From CAUSWF01 sp963535465 (GTDB lineage: Bacteria > Bacillota_I > Bacilli_A > RF39 > UBA660): a stretch of DNA of 64,000 nucleotides. Position numbers and translations under genes: made by a program. Location of the stretch: assembly GCA_963535465.1 (NCBI GenBank), contig CAUSWF010000002.1, positions 1 through 64,000 on the forward strand. The letters are read 5' to 3'. Below the pieces are notes generated by a model. It searched no databases. It was not told where the DNA came from and saw only the letters and a list, made by a program, of their open reading frames with translations. Every line of letters begins with the position of its first letter. Within the stretch, counting starts at the first letter, position 1. Below are positions 24,422 to 38,098 of the stretch, one piece after another.

Positions 24422-27400
24422 AACTTATTGTATATAAAGTATGTATAGCAGTAATTATTGCTAAATTTTTTCCACTATAACGTACCCTTATTTTAATATA
24501 TTTATCTCTTATTTTTGTTTCTTTTCTTATACTTAATTTCGGATAAGGAAGTATGACTTCATCTTTTTTAAGATTTTGATATTGTGATGGTAATTTAAAT
24601 GTATTATTTTCTATTTCTTTTATATTAATATCTTTAGGTAAGTAATTTAATATAAGAGGAGGATATATCCAAGGATCTTCATTTTTATTTATAAAATTAA
24701 TAGAAGGTATCTATATGTCCCATCTATCTTCTTTATACTAAGAATTTCCTCTTAATCTTCCAATTAATCTATTATCATTATCTATTTTATTAAAAGGCAT
24801 ATTTTTAACATGAGATATTACTCTAAATTCATTTAAATCTCTATCCCAAAATAATTCTGTTCCAGATAAATTCTAATAATCATAATTCTATCTCTACTAT
24901 AATTGGTAAGAATCATATATTTCATCATAAGTATCTATTCTATTATAGTAAAGATTAAATATTGTAGATTTATTATTTTTACTTGGAGTTAATTTTATAT
25001 AATCTCTATTAAATACTATATCTGAACCAAGTAACTAAAAAAATTCTTTAGTAGCTTCTTGTCTATAATACATATTTAATTTATCAGAACTAAAATCATA
25101 TCCTTCACCTACAATATCAAAATGAAAAGATTCAGGTTCTGCTTTATTACTTAGTATAATTAAATTATTAAATATTTTCTATATCTAAGAATCTGCTTCC
25201 TATCCATTTACTACAAATTCAAATTCAAACGGATGCTACTAACCATACCAATTAGTTGGTTTAATAGTATCAACTACATCATAAATTCCAGCTGCTCCAT
25301 GTTTCCACAAATCAGTAGTTAAACTAGGAATATTATGATTAGTGTTTCCATAATTCTTTTTTATATCTTCAGAAGATATAGCTACAGTAAATTCATAATA
25401 ACCTTTATTTATTTTAAGATATTCACTCCATGAAGATTTTTGTACATCTTCTGTACCCTAAATATTTTCTGTTAATATAGCTTTAATTTTTAAATATCCT
25501 ACTTTATGTATTTTAAAATATTCTATAAGATCTTTTCTATAAGTATTATATAATAATTCTATAATACCTAATCTTGTATTTACTATATTAAAATACTTAT
25601 TAAGAGAATATTTATCACCTTCTTCAAGAACATAATTAATACTAACATTATTAGGAATGAATCTATTTTTTAATTCAAGCTAAAATATAGGATTTACTAA
25701 CTATGTTTCCAAATTAAGATTTATATACGGATTAGTTAAACTTAATCCATCTACACCTGAGAGTTTAGCTATATATTTAGAAGTATTTCTATCAAAAGAA
25801 TAAAACTAATTATCTATATTAGCTGAATATGAAGGAACCCAAGAATAAAAAGTTATAAACTACTACATTATTTCATTCCAACATAAATTCCATACTTTTT
25901 CTTCATACCCATAAGTATTATCATAAAAAGTAAACATTACGTCAGATTTATTAGCATTATAATGAGTTTTAACATTTCTAATACCTATAATTGGAGTAGT
26001 TTCACGTTCTCCTAAAGAAATATTATCTACTAAATATTTATTCACTTTCATATCAGATATTATTTCAAAAGATTCTCCATTAGTTCTCCATATTTTTTTA
26101 CCTACTGTATCTACACCATATATATAATAAGGAGTTTTAATTATACTTTCTGACCACTAACTTCCATACATATTACTAAGAACTTGCCCTGTCATAGGTA
26201 AAACATTATTACTATTAATAAATACTTCTCTACTACCGTTAATTAGATTTTTTTCATTAATAGGAATTAACGTAACACCATGCTCAAATACACAAAGTAA
26301 ATTACCATGCAGTTCAATAAGTTTTATTATGCTTCCATATTCTCTACTATAATCTCTGAAGTTAGTAAAATTGAATACTCTATAACCATTTTTAAAAGCA
26401 TCATTAACAGCTACTTCTGAATATATAATTCTGTTTTCAAAATTATTTTTTAAATATGGTACATTTGGCTAAGTATAATTTTCTTTAACACCAGTAGTAC
26501 TTCTAAAACCATCATTTACTATATAAGAATTAGCTATTTTATAACTACCTTCTACAGTTGCTTGTTGTAATGGATAAAAACCTCTAGGATTTCCCATTAT
26601 ACTAGATTCATTAACATGGGATTCGTCTAATGAACGAATACATAAATTAGTAGAGGATCTAACTCTCATAGTAATCCAAGATCCTAATTTAACAGCATTT
26701 ATGTCTCCTAAATTTACTTTATCATTCTTCTCTGTTTTTTCAAAATTATAATTATCTGCCCAACAATGTTCATCTACAATAACATCATTAGTAGGAGCTA
26801 CAGTACTCTAAAAATTACGATTTAATCTATGTGTAAATGGACAAGTATAACAATCTCCTCTGAAAAAATTATTAGTCCAATAAGTTACTCCATTTAATTC
26901 ATAACCTTCCCAATCATTATATAATTTTTCAACATCAAATCGATCACTAATAGGATAATAAGAATTACCATCTTCGTATCTAATTTTAAAATAATCCTAC
27001 ATCTTACCTAAGGAATATTCTGGAATATATATATTGATTAATGTATTATAAGCAATATTAGAAATGCCTACTATTCCTAAATAAGGAGAAAATATACCTC
27101 TTACTAAATTATTAGCCTTAGAATTTTTACGATTATCTTTACCTGCAAATACATAAGAATTATAATCTGATCCATCTCCTACAACACCTTTAAACCCAAT
27201 ATCATCAATATTAGCTAGCGGATTTTCGTCTGTAATTGAAACTATTTTAGTTTGGTACAAATTATAATTATTATTTAATACTTTTAAATTATCAGTAATA
27301 AAAAATCTAGTATTCTAAGAACTTCTATTTAATGTATTATTTTTATATTGTATAGTACTTTTCATAATAGGATAAGAAGATCCTGTAAAAAAAGTATTAT

Positions 27401-29087
27401 AATAAGGTTGATTAGTTTCAAATTCTGGGCATATTACTGTGCAATCTTTACGTTTTTCCCATTTCTAGTCCTAAGAAAGATCAAGTAAATGCTTTTCAAA
27501 ATCATGAGATAATAATCGAGTTTTTTTATCTAAAAAACTTTCTATTAAATATTTATTACCAAAATTAATTACAGGTAAATTTGATTCTAAATCTCTAGGC
27601 ATTGTTAAACCCTAAGCTAATATAGTTGGAATACGTTTTTGTCTTACAAAAAAGAATCCTTTAATTTCATTTTTAAATAAATTAAGAATATCTTTATTTA
27701 TAGCTATTCCTATACTATATATAGGTTCATAATCAACATTATCAGTATCATTAATTCTTATAACTCCTTTAGAATTTAGATTTTTATGTTGATTATTTAT
27801 TGTAAAATCTTCTTCATCTATTTCAAAAGATTTTAATTCCGCTATTTTATTGTCTTTTTTAATAGTGCAATTATCCCAATTTAAATCGGAAGTATAATGT
27901 GAAGAATTTTCTACTATTTTAGGATTATTATTTCCCAAAATATTAAATACCTAAGAAAGAGATCCATCATTAAAAATATAAACTACTCCTAATCTGTAAA
28001 TCTCTTCATTCCAATAACCTACATGATAATATATATTATGAACATTATAATATTCATAATTTTCTTTTATATTGGAATCATCTGTGTAGGTATCTAAATT
28101 AACATTACCTATAAGTTCATTTTTATTGTAACGTTTAATAAAAGGCTAAAATGTTAAACTATAATTAGTTAATTTATTAAAAGGTACTGTAGGTTTTGAT
28201 ACATTCCCTAAAAATAACATACTCTAACATTGTGCCTAAGTTTTTGCAGAAGAAGCTATAAAATATTGTAAATTAATATCATTGATAGACAATTCTTCTT
28301 TCTACTCTTCTCCTGTAATAAGAATATTACATTTTTTATTTCTTACTACATATTTTTTATTTATTTTAAATACTTCTGTAAATCTTGCAGCATCCTATGT
28401 AGCAGAAGTTCTTACAACATATACTTTTAAATAATCATACGCAGTATCAATATTATCTACAGTAATTGATATAGATTTATAAGCAAGCATATCAGCTATA
28501 CCACCATCTATTGAAAAAGGATCTTTATTATTACCTTTAAATACAGAAATTATTCCAGATTCTCCTATAAAATCTGTTTCATTTCCATCAGCATCTTCTA
28601 ATTTAAAATATAATACATAATTACCTACTTTTAAACTACCTACAGATATTATTTCATTAAATTTAATTTTAGGAATTGTATTTATTTTTTTATATAAAGA
28701 CACATCCTAATTAAATTGAGATCCCTAATCATAAATATTAGTATCATTATCTCCAACTCTATCTATTATTTCGTAAGTATTAAGTTCTCTTTTACTAAAC
28801 CTTGAATTAATTAATCTAGGCTAATTAATACCATCATTCATTATTAAATTAACAGAACCATCATAAGAAGGCTGTATTTCAATATCAACAGGATGTTCTA
28901 AATCAAATTGTAATTCTTTTGTATCTAAATCTACAATCTATCCTGCTATCTTCGATTTAGATGGATTTTGCTAATTTACTTCAGTTTTAGTAATTCTATA
29001 ATTATGTAATGGATTATATTCATAAGCCATAAATCCTTTTTGATTTATAGCTTTTATTTTAGTTTTAATTTGTAAGTTTTCTAGCAT
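24414..29087 (-). CDS. Large nozzle or muzzle-type tail protein
   Basis: The 1557-residue product is beta-rich throughout. An early conserved-looking segment is IAGQIVDLDTKELQFDLEHP, and later NYVLYFKLEDADGNETDF and YPISDRFDVEKLYNDWEGYE. A region near residues 730-800 holds paired cysteines (FRGDCYTCPFTHRL). Late parts include LHGNLLCVFEHGVTLIPINE and VNPIFQLELKNRF. The size and slot match the tail nozzle/muzzle protein of characterised crAss-like virions. TAG glutamines are frequent. The start is inside the previous gene. The stop overlaps the ATG of the intein-bearing gene by a few bases, in another frame. Function is from context. Confidence 0.65.
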
Positions 29088-32000
29088 TTATACTTTCAGT
29101 TTCAGGTAAAAAAGATAAAGGAAGAGCGAAAGAGTTCATATCGCTAAAATAAAAATGTAAATAAGAATCAGTATTAGCTTGATCCCAGTTATAGTAAGTA
29201 TGAGCTACTTTAGATGTTATTTGAGGCCTTACTAATAAACTTCTATTACCAGAACCATCATTTCCTAATGTAAATGTAGAATATATAGGTTTCATAGATG
29301 GTACAGTATCTATACTTTTAATTTTACCATCATCTAGAGTATATATTTTATTTACATCTAATTCTCTATTATTAGCATCATACAAGAAAACATTTCCGTT
29401 TTTTGTTTCTAACATTACAGAAACTTCAGATGTATTATTTATTTTCTAAATATCATTTAATAAATCTTCAAATCCTTTACTTTCTAAAGTAAAATTTAAA
29501 TCATTAATATAAAGATCTTGATAATCTGTAGTCTTTAAATTAAAATTAAAAAACTATAACTAAGAAATATTAGAAATATCCTATACTTCTGGATGTATTG
29601 TACTATAATTGTTTTTAATAGTATTCCAATAATTTTTATTGTTATATATAAAATATTCCTATTGTGGATTTAAATTTTTTATAATTGGAGTTACTTTAAT
29701 TTTAACTTTAGAATTAACTACATAAGTTAGATCTTTATATTCAGTAGGATTTAATACATATAATGTTTTAGTTTCTCCTGATGCATTATAATTACCTATA
29801 TATATATTACTTAAAGCATTAGTAATTTTATTTTGTAAAGTAAATTGTTTTTTAGATTTATCACTAAACTAATCATAGTCTATATACATAGGTATATTAG
29901 GAATAAGAGCATTACTTAGTAAATAATAAGATCCATCTGTTCCTAACCACCAAGCATATTCAAAGTTAAAAAATCTTTTACTAGTATCTGTTTTAGATAT
30001 ACCTGTCCCATTCCAACTTCTATTATGTTCATCTACTTTAACATTTCCATAAGAAGACCATAAAGCTACAGTAGGTTTACTTTTATTAGAAACTAAATAA
30101 TTTACTATTTTATTATATACTACATTTCCTTCATCTTCGTCCATTTCTATATGCCAATTATTATCTCCATTATCTCTATTTTGATAAAATTTATAAACAA
30201 CGTTTCCAGAGTAATCACTATCCGTATTTTTATTATATGTTAATATTTGTCCTAATCCAGTTTCTTCACTTCCTGTCTCATCAATTACCCAAGTTCGACT
30301 AGTTAACCACCAAGGTTTTTCATTAAATCCTAAACCAAAAAGATCATCCACTTCAGGAGCTTTAAATATAGTATTAACTAGTATATTAGATTTTGGTTGG
30401 TAATTACCACTAAATTTAGAAACTAAATGATTAGTGAAATTAATACATTTACTTAAATCAGTATTGTTTACATTTTTCACTTCATACTACATATAATTAT
30501 TATTTTTATCTACATTAGTTGTATTATTATCATATATATTATATGTAATATTATTTCCTTCCTATTCAGAAGAAACACTTTCTACAGCTAATTTTATAGA
30601 AACTTTCTATTTATCTAATTCAAAAGGATAATTTTTCTCATTCTTTAATTTTGGAATATAATTTATAAGATATGAACTAAATTGTTCTGTATATTTATTC
30701 TAATATATATTCTATGTTGTATTATTTTGTATTATTGGTATATGTGTTTCTGTAGTAGTAGGTAATAACTATTTTAATAAGGATGAAGTACTACTTCCAT
30801 CTATACTAACAGTATGATACTTAATAAATACACCATTACCATCAACTATATTGGCATAATCTTGTAAATAATCAGAACTTTCAGCAAAGAAACAACTATT
30901 TAATAAAGGAGTAGTAAGAATAAATCTTTCTCCTATAATTTCTTCTGTGTTATTTTCGTCGTCTAATACTTTATACAACTATACTGCATATAAAGTTTTA
31001 TTAACAAGATCCAGACTTTCATTAAAAGTTCCAAAATAATTCTTTTTTCCAGATATATCTAAGATAGTTTTATCTCCATTTAATAAATTTATAAATTTAA
31101 ATCTTATATTTTTTATTTTCTAAGATTTTTTAGGATAAGCCTCAAGTCCCCATACTAAATTAGTTCTAGATTCTCCATTTACTATATTATTATAGTATCT
31201 CCAAGTATTTATTTTAAATTCTCCAGAATTAAGTTTATTTAAATCCATTTCTAAAGTAGATTTAAGACTTTGCATAGAATTTATAGTGTCTTTAATTCTA
31301 TGCTAAGGTATAACATCTATAAATAAATAATTATTATCATCAGGAATAAAATTAAGATTTATTTTATAATTATTAAAATCTTCTTTAATTTTTGTATAAG
31401 GTACCCTAATTTTAAAATTATTAGAAGTTAATTTATAAATATTAATAATTGGATCTACTATATTCTCTTTTTTACAATTATATTTATAGTCAATATTTAA
31501 ATTTAATGTAGCTGTATATTTATTATTTTCTTTAACTGTTTCTCCAGAAATATCTACATCTATAGAATTTATAGAATTTAATGTAGCTATTAAATATACT
31601 TTTCCTGATATTTTACTATTAAAAGTATTATAATCTGTATAAGATCTTTCTCCATCTACCTAAGATTCAGAAGCTTGTAATTCTGGTTTTATAAATGTTC
31701 CTAAATATCTATTATTTATATCTTCTATTAAATCTCCTTTTTTATAATCAAGAATATTTTTAGGGTAGTAAAAATTTAAACTATCTGTAATATTTACTAA
31801 GTTATTACTACTATCAAGTACATATAAACCTAAGGATATATCTCCTTCTCCTTTATTTCCTAATTGATTAGTAACTGTGAAAGGAATTTTATTAAGGTCA
31901 GCTATTAAACTGAACATATCTCCAGGATGAAAAATACGTCCATTTTCTAATTCTAATTTAATAGAATAATTCTATATTTCAGAATAATTATTATCCCAAT

Positions 32001-32355
32001 TTTTAGATGTTAATAAAGAGTTAAAATCTAAATTACATCCAGTACCTTTTATATTTTCTATATTTCTTTCCGGCGAAGGAAAACTTCCTACCTAACCTTT
32101 CTATGTAACTGGATTATAAGAAGCTATATAAATAACTCCACCATATTCTTTCATACCTATAGGTATATATCCTTCAGGTAGATAAGCACTTTCTACTCTA
32201 GCATTTCCCATATCATTTTGAAGGACATTCTCATTACCATTCATAGTAGTAATAGTAGCATTTAATGCATCAGTTAATACATTATTAGGAGTTGTCATTG
32301 GATGTAAATCTTTCTACATTCCTCCTGTAAAAGTATTAGTTTGACTACTTTTCAT
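29065..32355 (-). CDS. Large tail-barrel (tail tube/hub) protein, crAss-like
   Basis: The 1096-residue product starts MKSSQTNTFTGGMQKDLHPM and goes on to LPEGYIPIGMKEYGGVIYIA followed by SYNPVT and SFPSPER. This N-terminal block is one I associate with the large conserved tail proteins of crAss-like phages, from gene order and general pattern. The remainder is beta-rich and Asn-rich. It overlaps the next gene by 23 bases, in a different frame, with a proper TAA stop, so this is a gene junction and not a frameshift. Likely part of the tail barrel below the adaptor; exact identity is uncertain. Confidence 0.65.
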
Positions 32356-32926
32356 AATTCAAAAACTTATTATTTGTAACTAATATATCTTTAAATTTTA
32401 ATGGAGATCTTATTTCTATAAGTTCTGGATTCTTTAATTTAACTTCTTTATAATATTTTAAAAAACCTAAATCATAAGGAGATTTAATTTTAAATACATA
32501 TTTCGCTTCATGCTAACGTATCCTACATTCATCTTCTATTCTAAACATAAATATATGCTTCATCCTAAAATAGGTTCTTTTTCTTCCTTTAGATTTTTGC
32601 TACGATAAATATTCCTGATACTAACTATCAGTCATAGTGAAATAATAATAACCATTCCATTTTATTTTTTTCCTTTTATACAGGATTCTTATCTTTTTAC
32701 TTAGTTTTTTAGCATAATAGTTAAAGTAAGATACAGAGTCTTTCCTAAGAAATCCTATATACATCCATATTTCTTTATCTTGTATAAATGTATCTCCACC
32801 ATAACTATTATGTAAATATAGCTACCTAAATTGATAATTCATAATCTTTTCCAGATCTTTTCTATCAATCTAAGGATATAAATTCTAAAGATCATCAATA
32901 TAATCTTTACTCGTTTTAATGATCAT
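32336..32926 (-). CDS. Basic tail-region protein, unknown function
   Basis: The 196-residue product is rich in Tyr, Lys and Arg. It includes a strongly basic middle, YAKKLSKKIRILYKRKKIKW, and TAG-coded glutamines in TDSQYQEYLSQQKSKG. After EK near its end, TAG-TCA-AAC-TAA adds three residues. It overlaps the next gene by 20 bases. The basic surface could contact DNA in the tail channel or a membrane, but this is inference. Family not recognised; its constant place before the tail-barrel gene argues for a structural role. Confidence 0.55.
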
Positions 32927-33339
32927 TACTAATATTGTTTCCCTAAGTTAGTATAATCAGTTAATTTATTTTTATATTCTTTATTGAGATAAATAGGTTT
33001 TATACGAGTAGGTCGACCTTCTCTATCATACATATTAAGTACAAGCTAATTACCACTAAAATTAGAAGATAGAAAATCAACATCTTGAAATTTTCCATTC
33101 TATCTAGCTCTAATAAATTCTTTACCATCAATTCTTCTTACATGAATATCAGATTTACGACTTCCCGTTGGTAACTAAAAAGTAACATTATTATCTATAA
33201 TATCATTTAAAACTAGTTTAATAGCATCCCTAGCAATTCTTTTAATAAGTTCTTTATTTTTAACTGTTTTAAGTTTTTGCTTTTTAAGATTCATCATCAT
33301 TTCGTCCTAATTAAAGGCACAACCTACCGCATAATTCAT
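32926..33339 (-). CDS. Small conserved tail-region protein
   Basis: The 137-residue product is basic, helical first (MMMNLKKQKLKTVKNKELIK; AIKLVLNDIIDNNVTFQLPT), then beta. It ends with a tandem TAG-TAA, so the TAG-coded Gln is its last residue and the protein would be just one residue shorter in a host without suppression. The start is preceded by AAGAGGATTAAT, a good ribosome binding site. The stop overlaps the next ATG (TAATG). It lies between the leucine-rich-repeat gene and the large tail-barrel genes. Family not recognised. Confidence 0.6.
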
Positions 33340-33340
33340 A

Positions 33341-35602
33341 TTAATCCTCTTTTATATAAACTGTATTTTCTTTAATTAAATTTAATCCATTACTCAATTC
33401 AATAGAACCATTATTAAAGATATAATATTTTCCATTTCCTTCTATATCTTTATCTGTTCCTATTAATACATTATCTTTATCTTTTTCCTCCATCTAATTT
33501 TTAATTACAGGAAAAATATATTCTCCTTGTTCTCCTTCTAATGTAACCGCTTCACCTTTTGGAATAACTTTACCCTCTTCATATGTTTTACTCTTTACAT
33601 AGGTATCGTTTATTTTTTTATAAGTACAAGCTTTAATTCCAACAGGTACTACTAAATCAAAATCATTAGAATATAAAGTATTTGGAAGAGTAACTTTTAC
33701 AAAATCATTCTAATTAATATTAGCATCTAGTTTAAGTATATTTAATTCCTAATTATTAGCCACTCTTCCTCCAATAAAGAAAGAAGGATTGTTCATGCCA
33801 TAAAAATTAGATAAAGTTATATTATTTACAGTATTAAATACATATAAAATTCTATTTCCTGTTTTTTCAAAGGTAATATTATCTATATTATCTTCAAATT
33901 TAATACTTGAAAATTTACTAAAGGCAAATGCTAAATATCCTATTTTCTTTACAGAACTTGGTATAGTTAGTTCTCCTGTATACTTATTAAAAGCAAAAGC
34001 TCCAGCTCCTATTTCAGTTACAGTATTGGGTATTCTATCAATCTGCACATCACAAGTAGCTAAAATAATTTTAGATTTATCTTTATTATATAATATACCA
34101 TTTTCAAGAATAAAATTTTTATTCTCTGGATCTAAAGTAAGAGTTATTTTAGTTAATTGTTCTTGTCCTAATAATGGATTATCTCCAATAGTATGTACAT
34201 TTTTAGGAATATTAAAAGATTGTAAATAATGTACTTTTCCTTCTGGTAATGCATAAGTAGCTGGATACTAACCTGAATAAAAAGCAAAAGCAAAACTTCC
34301 TATTTTTTCTAATTCTTGATTAAGATGGACTTCTTCTAAAGTAGGACAATATTTAAAAGCTAAATTATCTATTTCTTTTATATCAGTTTCTAAAAATAAT
34401 TTCTAAAGACAAGCGGAATTTCCTAAAGTAAGTTTTTCTATTTTTTTACTTTTTGATTTAACTATATGTATTTCTGAAAAACCTAAATTTGTATCAATAT
34501 AATTATATTCTAAATTGTCCTTTAATACTTCAAAAGTTTCTGTACTTATTTTTATTTTGTTATAAATATTTGGAATGTGAGCCATCCCATCAATTACACT
34601 ATCTTTAAGAAAGATAACGTTAGATAAATCTTCAACAGGAATAGGTAAACCTTGATTATTATTATTATATCTAGTTAAGGTACCATCAGTAAATATATTA
34701 TTCGCATATATTGTTTGTACTACATCATTAAATCCAAATTTAATAATTGCAGGAGCTGTAACTGAATCTTCTTTATAATAACAATTTATTTTATTTATTT
34801 TATTTCCTAAAATAATTTTATTAACTTTTGAATCTTTTTGTAATTTAATAGCTAGTGTCTATAATTTAGGACATATTACTTCTTCTAAAGCAGGACATTT
34901 TAAAAATAATTTAGTAGTTCTTCCTTCAAATTTTTGAAATTCGGGTAAATTAAGAATTTTTAATTTTGGATTAGTACTAAATAAAATTAAACCGTTAGGA
35001 TATTGTTTATGCAGTTTAACTTCTTGTAATTTAGGTAAATTTATTTCTTCTAATTTTGGACAATTATATACCACATTTCCATAAGTATAAATAATATTAT
35101 TTCCAGTTATACTCTTTAAATTAGTATAAGCAAAAACATTTATTCCTAAAGATGTAACACTATTAGGTATTGTAAAATCAATATTATCAAATTGAGCGTA
35201 AATAAAAGCATAATCATCAATATGCTGTAACTTTTCTGGAAATTCTATAGATTTTATTTTACACTTCTTAAACATTCTAGCAGGAAGCGTAGTTACTTGT
35301 GTAAAATATTTTAATTCATTAAATGAGATCTTTTCAGAATATTCATTAAATAATCTTACACATTTCTCATTAAACAATGTATTATTAACCAATGCTGCTT
35401 CCTATTCAGTTATTTCGTTAGGAATTACCTTTCCTCCAAATAATTTTACTATTTTATCTTTTACATAAGCACTCTCGAACTATATTATAGGAGAATTTTT
35501 ATCTAAAATTACTGGAAGTTCATTAGAAATTAATTGTCCTGTTTTTGTATATTTCTAATTTGAGTATCCATACTAAGGTACTCCGTTTTTTGTTATATCC
35601 AT
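33341..35602 (-). CDS. BspA-like leucine-rich-repeat protein (LRR_5 type)
   Basis: The 753-residue product has irregular LRR_5 (BspA/TpLRR) repeats through much of its length. Examples are IPNSVTSLGINVFAYTNLKS, FNIPKNVHTIGDNPLLGQEQ, IPNTVTEIGAGAFAFNKYTG and LTIPSSVKKIGYLAFAFSKF: each has I-P-x-x-V-x-x-I-G-x-x-A-F-A-F-form units of about 22-24 residues. This family is abundant in Bacteroidetes surface proteins that bind host tissue or other proteins. A short N-terminal region and a beta C-terminal part (IELSNGLNLIKENTVYIKED) flank the repeats. The gene sits inside the tail-connector cluster, so the product is likely a virion component. It may be an adhesion element acquired from a Bacteroidales host. 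TAG codons occur within it. Confidence 0.8.
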
Positions 35603-35603
35603 A

Positions 35604-36296
35604 TTATACTAAAGGTTTTAATGATTTACCATAAACTTTTCTATTCCATGATGTTTTAGCATCAAGTATTTCATTCATCTCATTTTGTGATATATGATAA
35701 GGTATTCTAGCAGCATCACATAAAGTATTCCAATCTCTTTTAAGAGCTAATGCCTACTATGTTTGAGTTGCATTATTAGTTTCTAACGATTTTTTATAAA
35801 TAACAGTCATAGCTATATAACAAGCTATAGCATCTACTTCTTTATCAGTTAACTCGGGTAAACCATCTTCATCTAATACTTCCCCGTAATATAATATAAA
35901 TATTTTTCCTCCATAATCTTTATCTAAATAAATAGTATCTCCAACTCTTTCGTAGTGAACATATTTTCCTCTTTGGTATAAATTATTTTTAAATTTCTTC
36001 CAATATTCATTATAATTTTCAACAAAGTTAGAGTTATAATCTCCGTAATTGTGTATATTAGAAGTATAATTCCAATCTTCAAAATCATAAGTAATTGCTT
36101 CTATTTCTTCGCAATTACAAGGAAGATCTACAGAATTATCTTCACATTTTACTTTAGCACAATATCTATATAATTTCATTCGCTTATTTCCTATAAAATT
36201 ATAAGCTATTAAACCTATTTCTTCAGCATCTTCTGGAGGCAATTCAACCCCATAAAGAAGTTTTGCTTGATAAGTTGCAGAGTGAAATTTATTCAT
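35604..36296 (-). CDS. Putative head-tail adaptor (gp11-like) protein
   Basis: The 230-residue product shows a helix start with LYGVELPPEDAEEIGLIAYN and a beta core: LPCNCEEIEAITYDFEDWNY, then HYERVGDTIYLDKDYGGKIF with ILYYGEVLDED. Its end is helical (ELTDKEVDAIACYIAMTVIY). This is how tail-adaptor proteins of short-tailed phages, such as the T7 gp11 class, are laid out. TAG codons lie in the C-terminal third. It overlaps the preceding gene and is followed by the leucine-rich-repeat gene two bases later. The family call is a judgement from pattern and place. Confidence 0.6.
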
Positions 36297-36973
36297 CCTT
36301 GTTCAGCTTGCTAAGTATTAGGTGTAATTGGCGCAGCTAACTAACGATAATAATATAATTTCTTTTTAGTTAAGCGTTCCTTAATATCTGCTGTTAAAAA
36401 ATTAAGATTATCATCAATATTTTCTTGGCAACAACTTAATCCTTCTAATTGCCTAGGATCTTTAAAAATAGCTACTACTGAGATCATCTTAAGTAGAGGA
36501 GCATTAAATATGTAACCATCTATTAAACCATTCTCATTAGGTGTACTATCTAAATAAACTACTGGTTTATTTTTACCTCTTTTTCTATATTTATGATAAT
36601 AATTAAAAGCTAATGGCTAAGAATAGTAAACAATAAAAGGAACTTGCCTATCTGTAGATCCTATATAATTAATAGAGTTCATTCCAAAATCATTAATTAT
36701 TTGAGGTATTTCAAAATGAGCTACAGGGTCTCCAAACTATTTACAAGGACATCTATCCAAATCTTTACAATCTACTTCTACACAATTAATAGCTAAAAGT
36801 AAATCTTTTACAGGAGCTATTCCTTTTATAGCATATTCTTTAATTATCTATAATCGTTCTTCAACTATTTCATCTTCTAATTGTTCCAAAGATAAAGACA
36901 TAGTATTATGCATACCTCTTAATCCTGAAACTAAATCATTTTTAATAGCTGATGCTAATTTTTCTATTTGCAT
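36293..36973 (-). CDS. Connector-region protein with a cysteine cluster
   Basis: The 226-residue product is helical at the N-terminus (MSLSLEQLEDEIVEERLQII) and has a cysteine-rich stretch near residues 64-78 (CVEVDCKDLDRCPCKQF), then INDFGMNSINYIGSTDRQV and a beta region. The cysteines could bind zinc. A Pro/Gln-rich tail ends the protein and overlaps the next ATG (ATGA). Its position after the capsid block and before a tail-adaptor-type gene suggests a head-tail ring protein. I do not recognise the family beyond the gene order. Confidence 0.55.
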
Positions 36974-36980
36974 ATAAATG

Positions 36981-37014
36981 AAAAAAGCGAAGGCGACATT
37001 AGTCTCCCTCGCCT
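36981..37014 (-). terminator. GC-rich hairpin with T6 run after the 348-residue virion gene
   Basis: On the minus strand AGGCGA pairs with TCGCCT around a 12-base loop, followed by TCGCTTTTTTCATTT. The GC-rich stem plus a six-T tract make this the most canonical intrinsic terminator of the window. It separates the capsid group from the connector group. Confidence 0.75.
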
Positions 37015-37033
37015 AATAATAATTAAATTAAAA

Positions 37034-38080
37034 TTACTTCTTTTTAAATTCGTCTGGTTCTGGAATGTCTTGAACTTTACCATCTGTCTTAGGACCTACT
37101 TTTACAAAGTCAGTTTCCCCAGCAGAACCTTCAAATTCAGTACCAGCTACTTTAGCCTTAATTTTAGCATCATCCCAATCAAGAACATCCTTCCACTTTT
37201 CTAACCAAGTAGCATTTACAGTTCCTGGAGTATCTCTCTTTACAAAGAATACATGACAAGTAACAGATGTTACATCATCACCTACTGCATCAGAACCAAG
37301 AATACCACGGTGTACACAGTAATAAATAGTAAACTGATCATATTCAGCACCTAAGATAGGAGCTTCGTCTTCTAAAATATGACCAAAACGAAGATTTGCA
37401 GCAGAAGGCAAACGAAGATTCTTCATAATATTACGATAAGTACCGAAGCCTGGATTATTAACTTGAGTAAGCTGAATTTTACTTGTAGTTACATTTCCTT
37501 CACTTTGGAGATAGTGATCCATTTCTATGAAATCATTTTCTTCTTTATCCCATACTTCAAGAATTACTTTCTTAAATACTTGTTCACCAGAAATACCTTC
37601 AATAACTAATTTACCAGAAGCATTACTAATATTAAAAAGACGATCTTCGTACACAGAGAAATGATAACGATTTACTATCTTAACAATATAATTTGCAATC
37701 TGATCTGCAGTCATACCATTCTTTACAGGAAATTCAATCATAATTGGACGACCTTTGTAAACATCGTTATTAGCATAACGTGAGTCCTAAGAATCTGTAA
37801 GACCAATATACATATTAAGTCTAAATACCTGAGGTTTAACAGCTGCTTTAGCTACAACATCATCTAATGTAATTTCAAGTTTTGGCACAACTTCAGCTTG
37901 ATACTCACGAACATAAGCTGCTTTAATATTTTCCTTCTTAAATTCTAGATGACGCTTCACCATAAGTGAATTATGAATAGTGCCATCTGGATCTGTGGTA
38001 CTTACAGGAGTAAGTAAATCTTTTTTAGTAGTCCAATCTTTTAAAGAATTAACTACAGTAGTCGTTGTAAATTTAAACAT
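37034..38080 (-). CDS. Conserved virion protein, possibly auxiliary capsid protein
   Basis: The 348-residue product has a single TAG (after GLTDS); without recoding it would split into two frames of 97 and 235 residues. It is rich in beta strands and acidic (FGHILEDEAPILGAEYDQFT; GSDAVGDDVTSVTCHVFFVK), with codon usage as C-rich as the capsid gene, suggesting high copy number. In the crAss-like virion order this slot falls in the capsid group, where an auxiliary capsid protein is known from a characterised relative. That equivalence is inference. A terminator with a run of six T follows the stop. Confidence 0.6.
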
Positions 38081-38098
38081 AAATTAAAATATAAATTT

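Noticed and set aside
29065..29087. Frame change that could be a programmed or accidental frameshift
   Set aside because: The first frame ends in a real TAA and the second begins with an ATG 23 bases inside it, the same overlap style as at other junctions.
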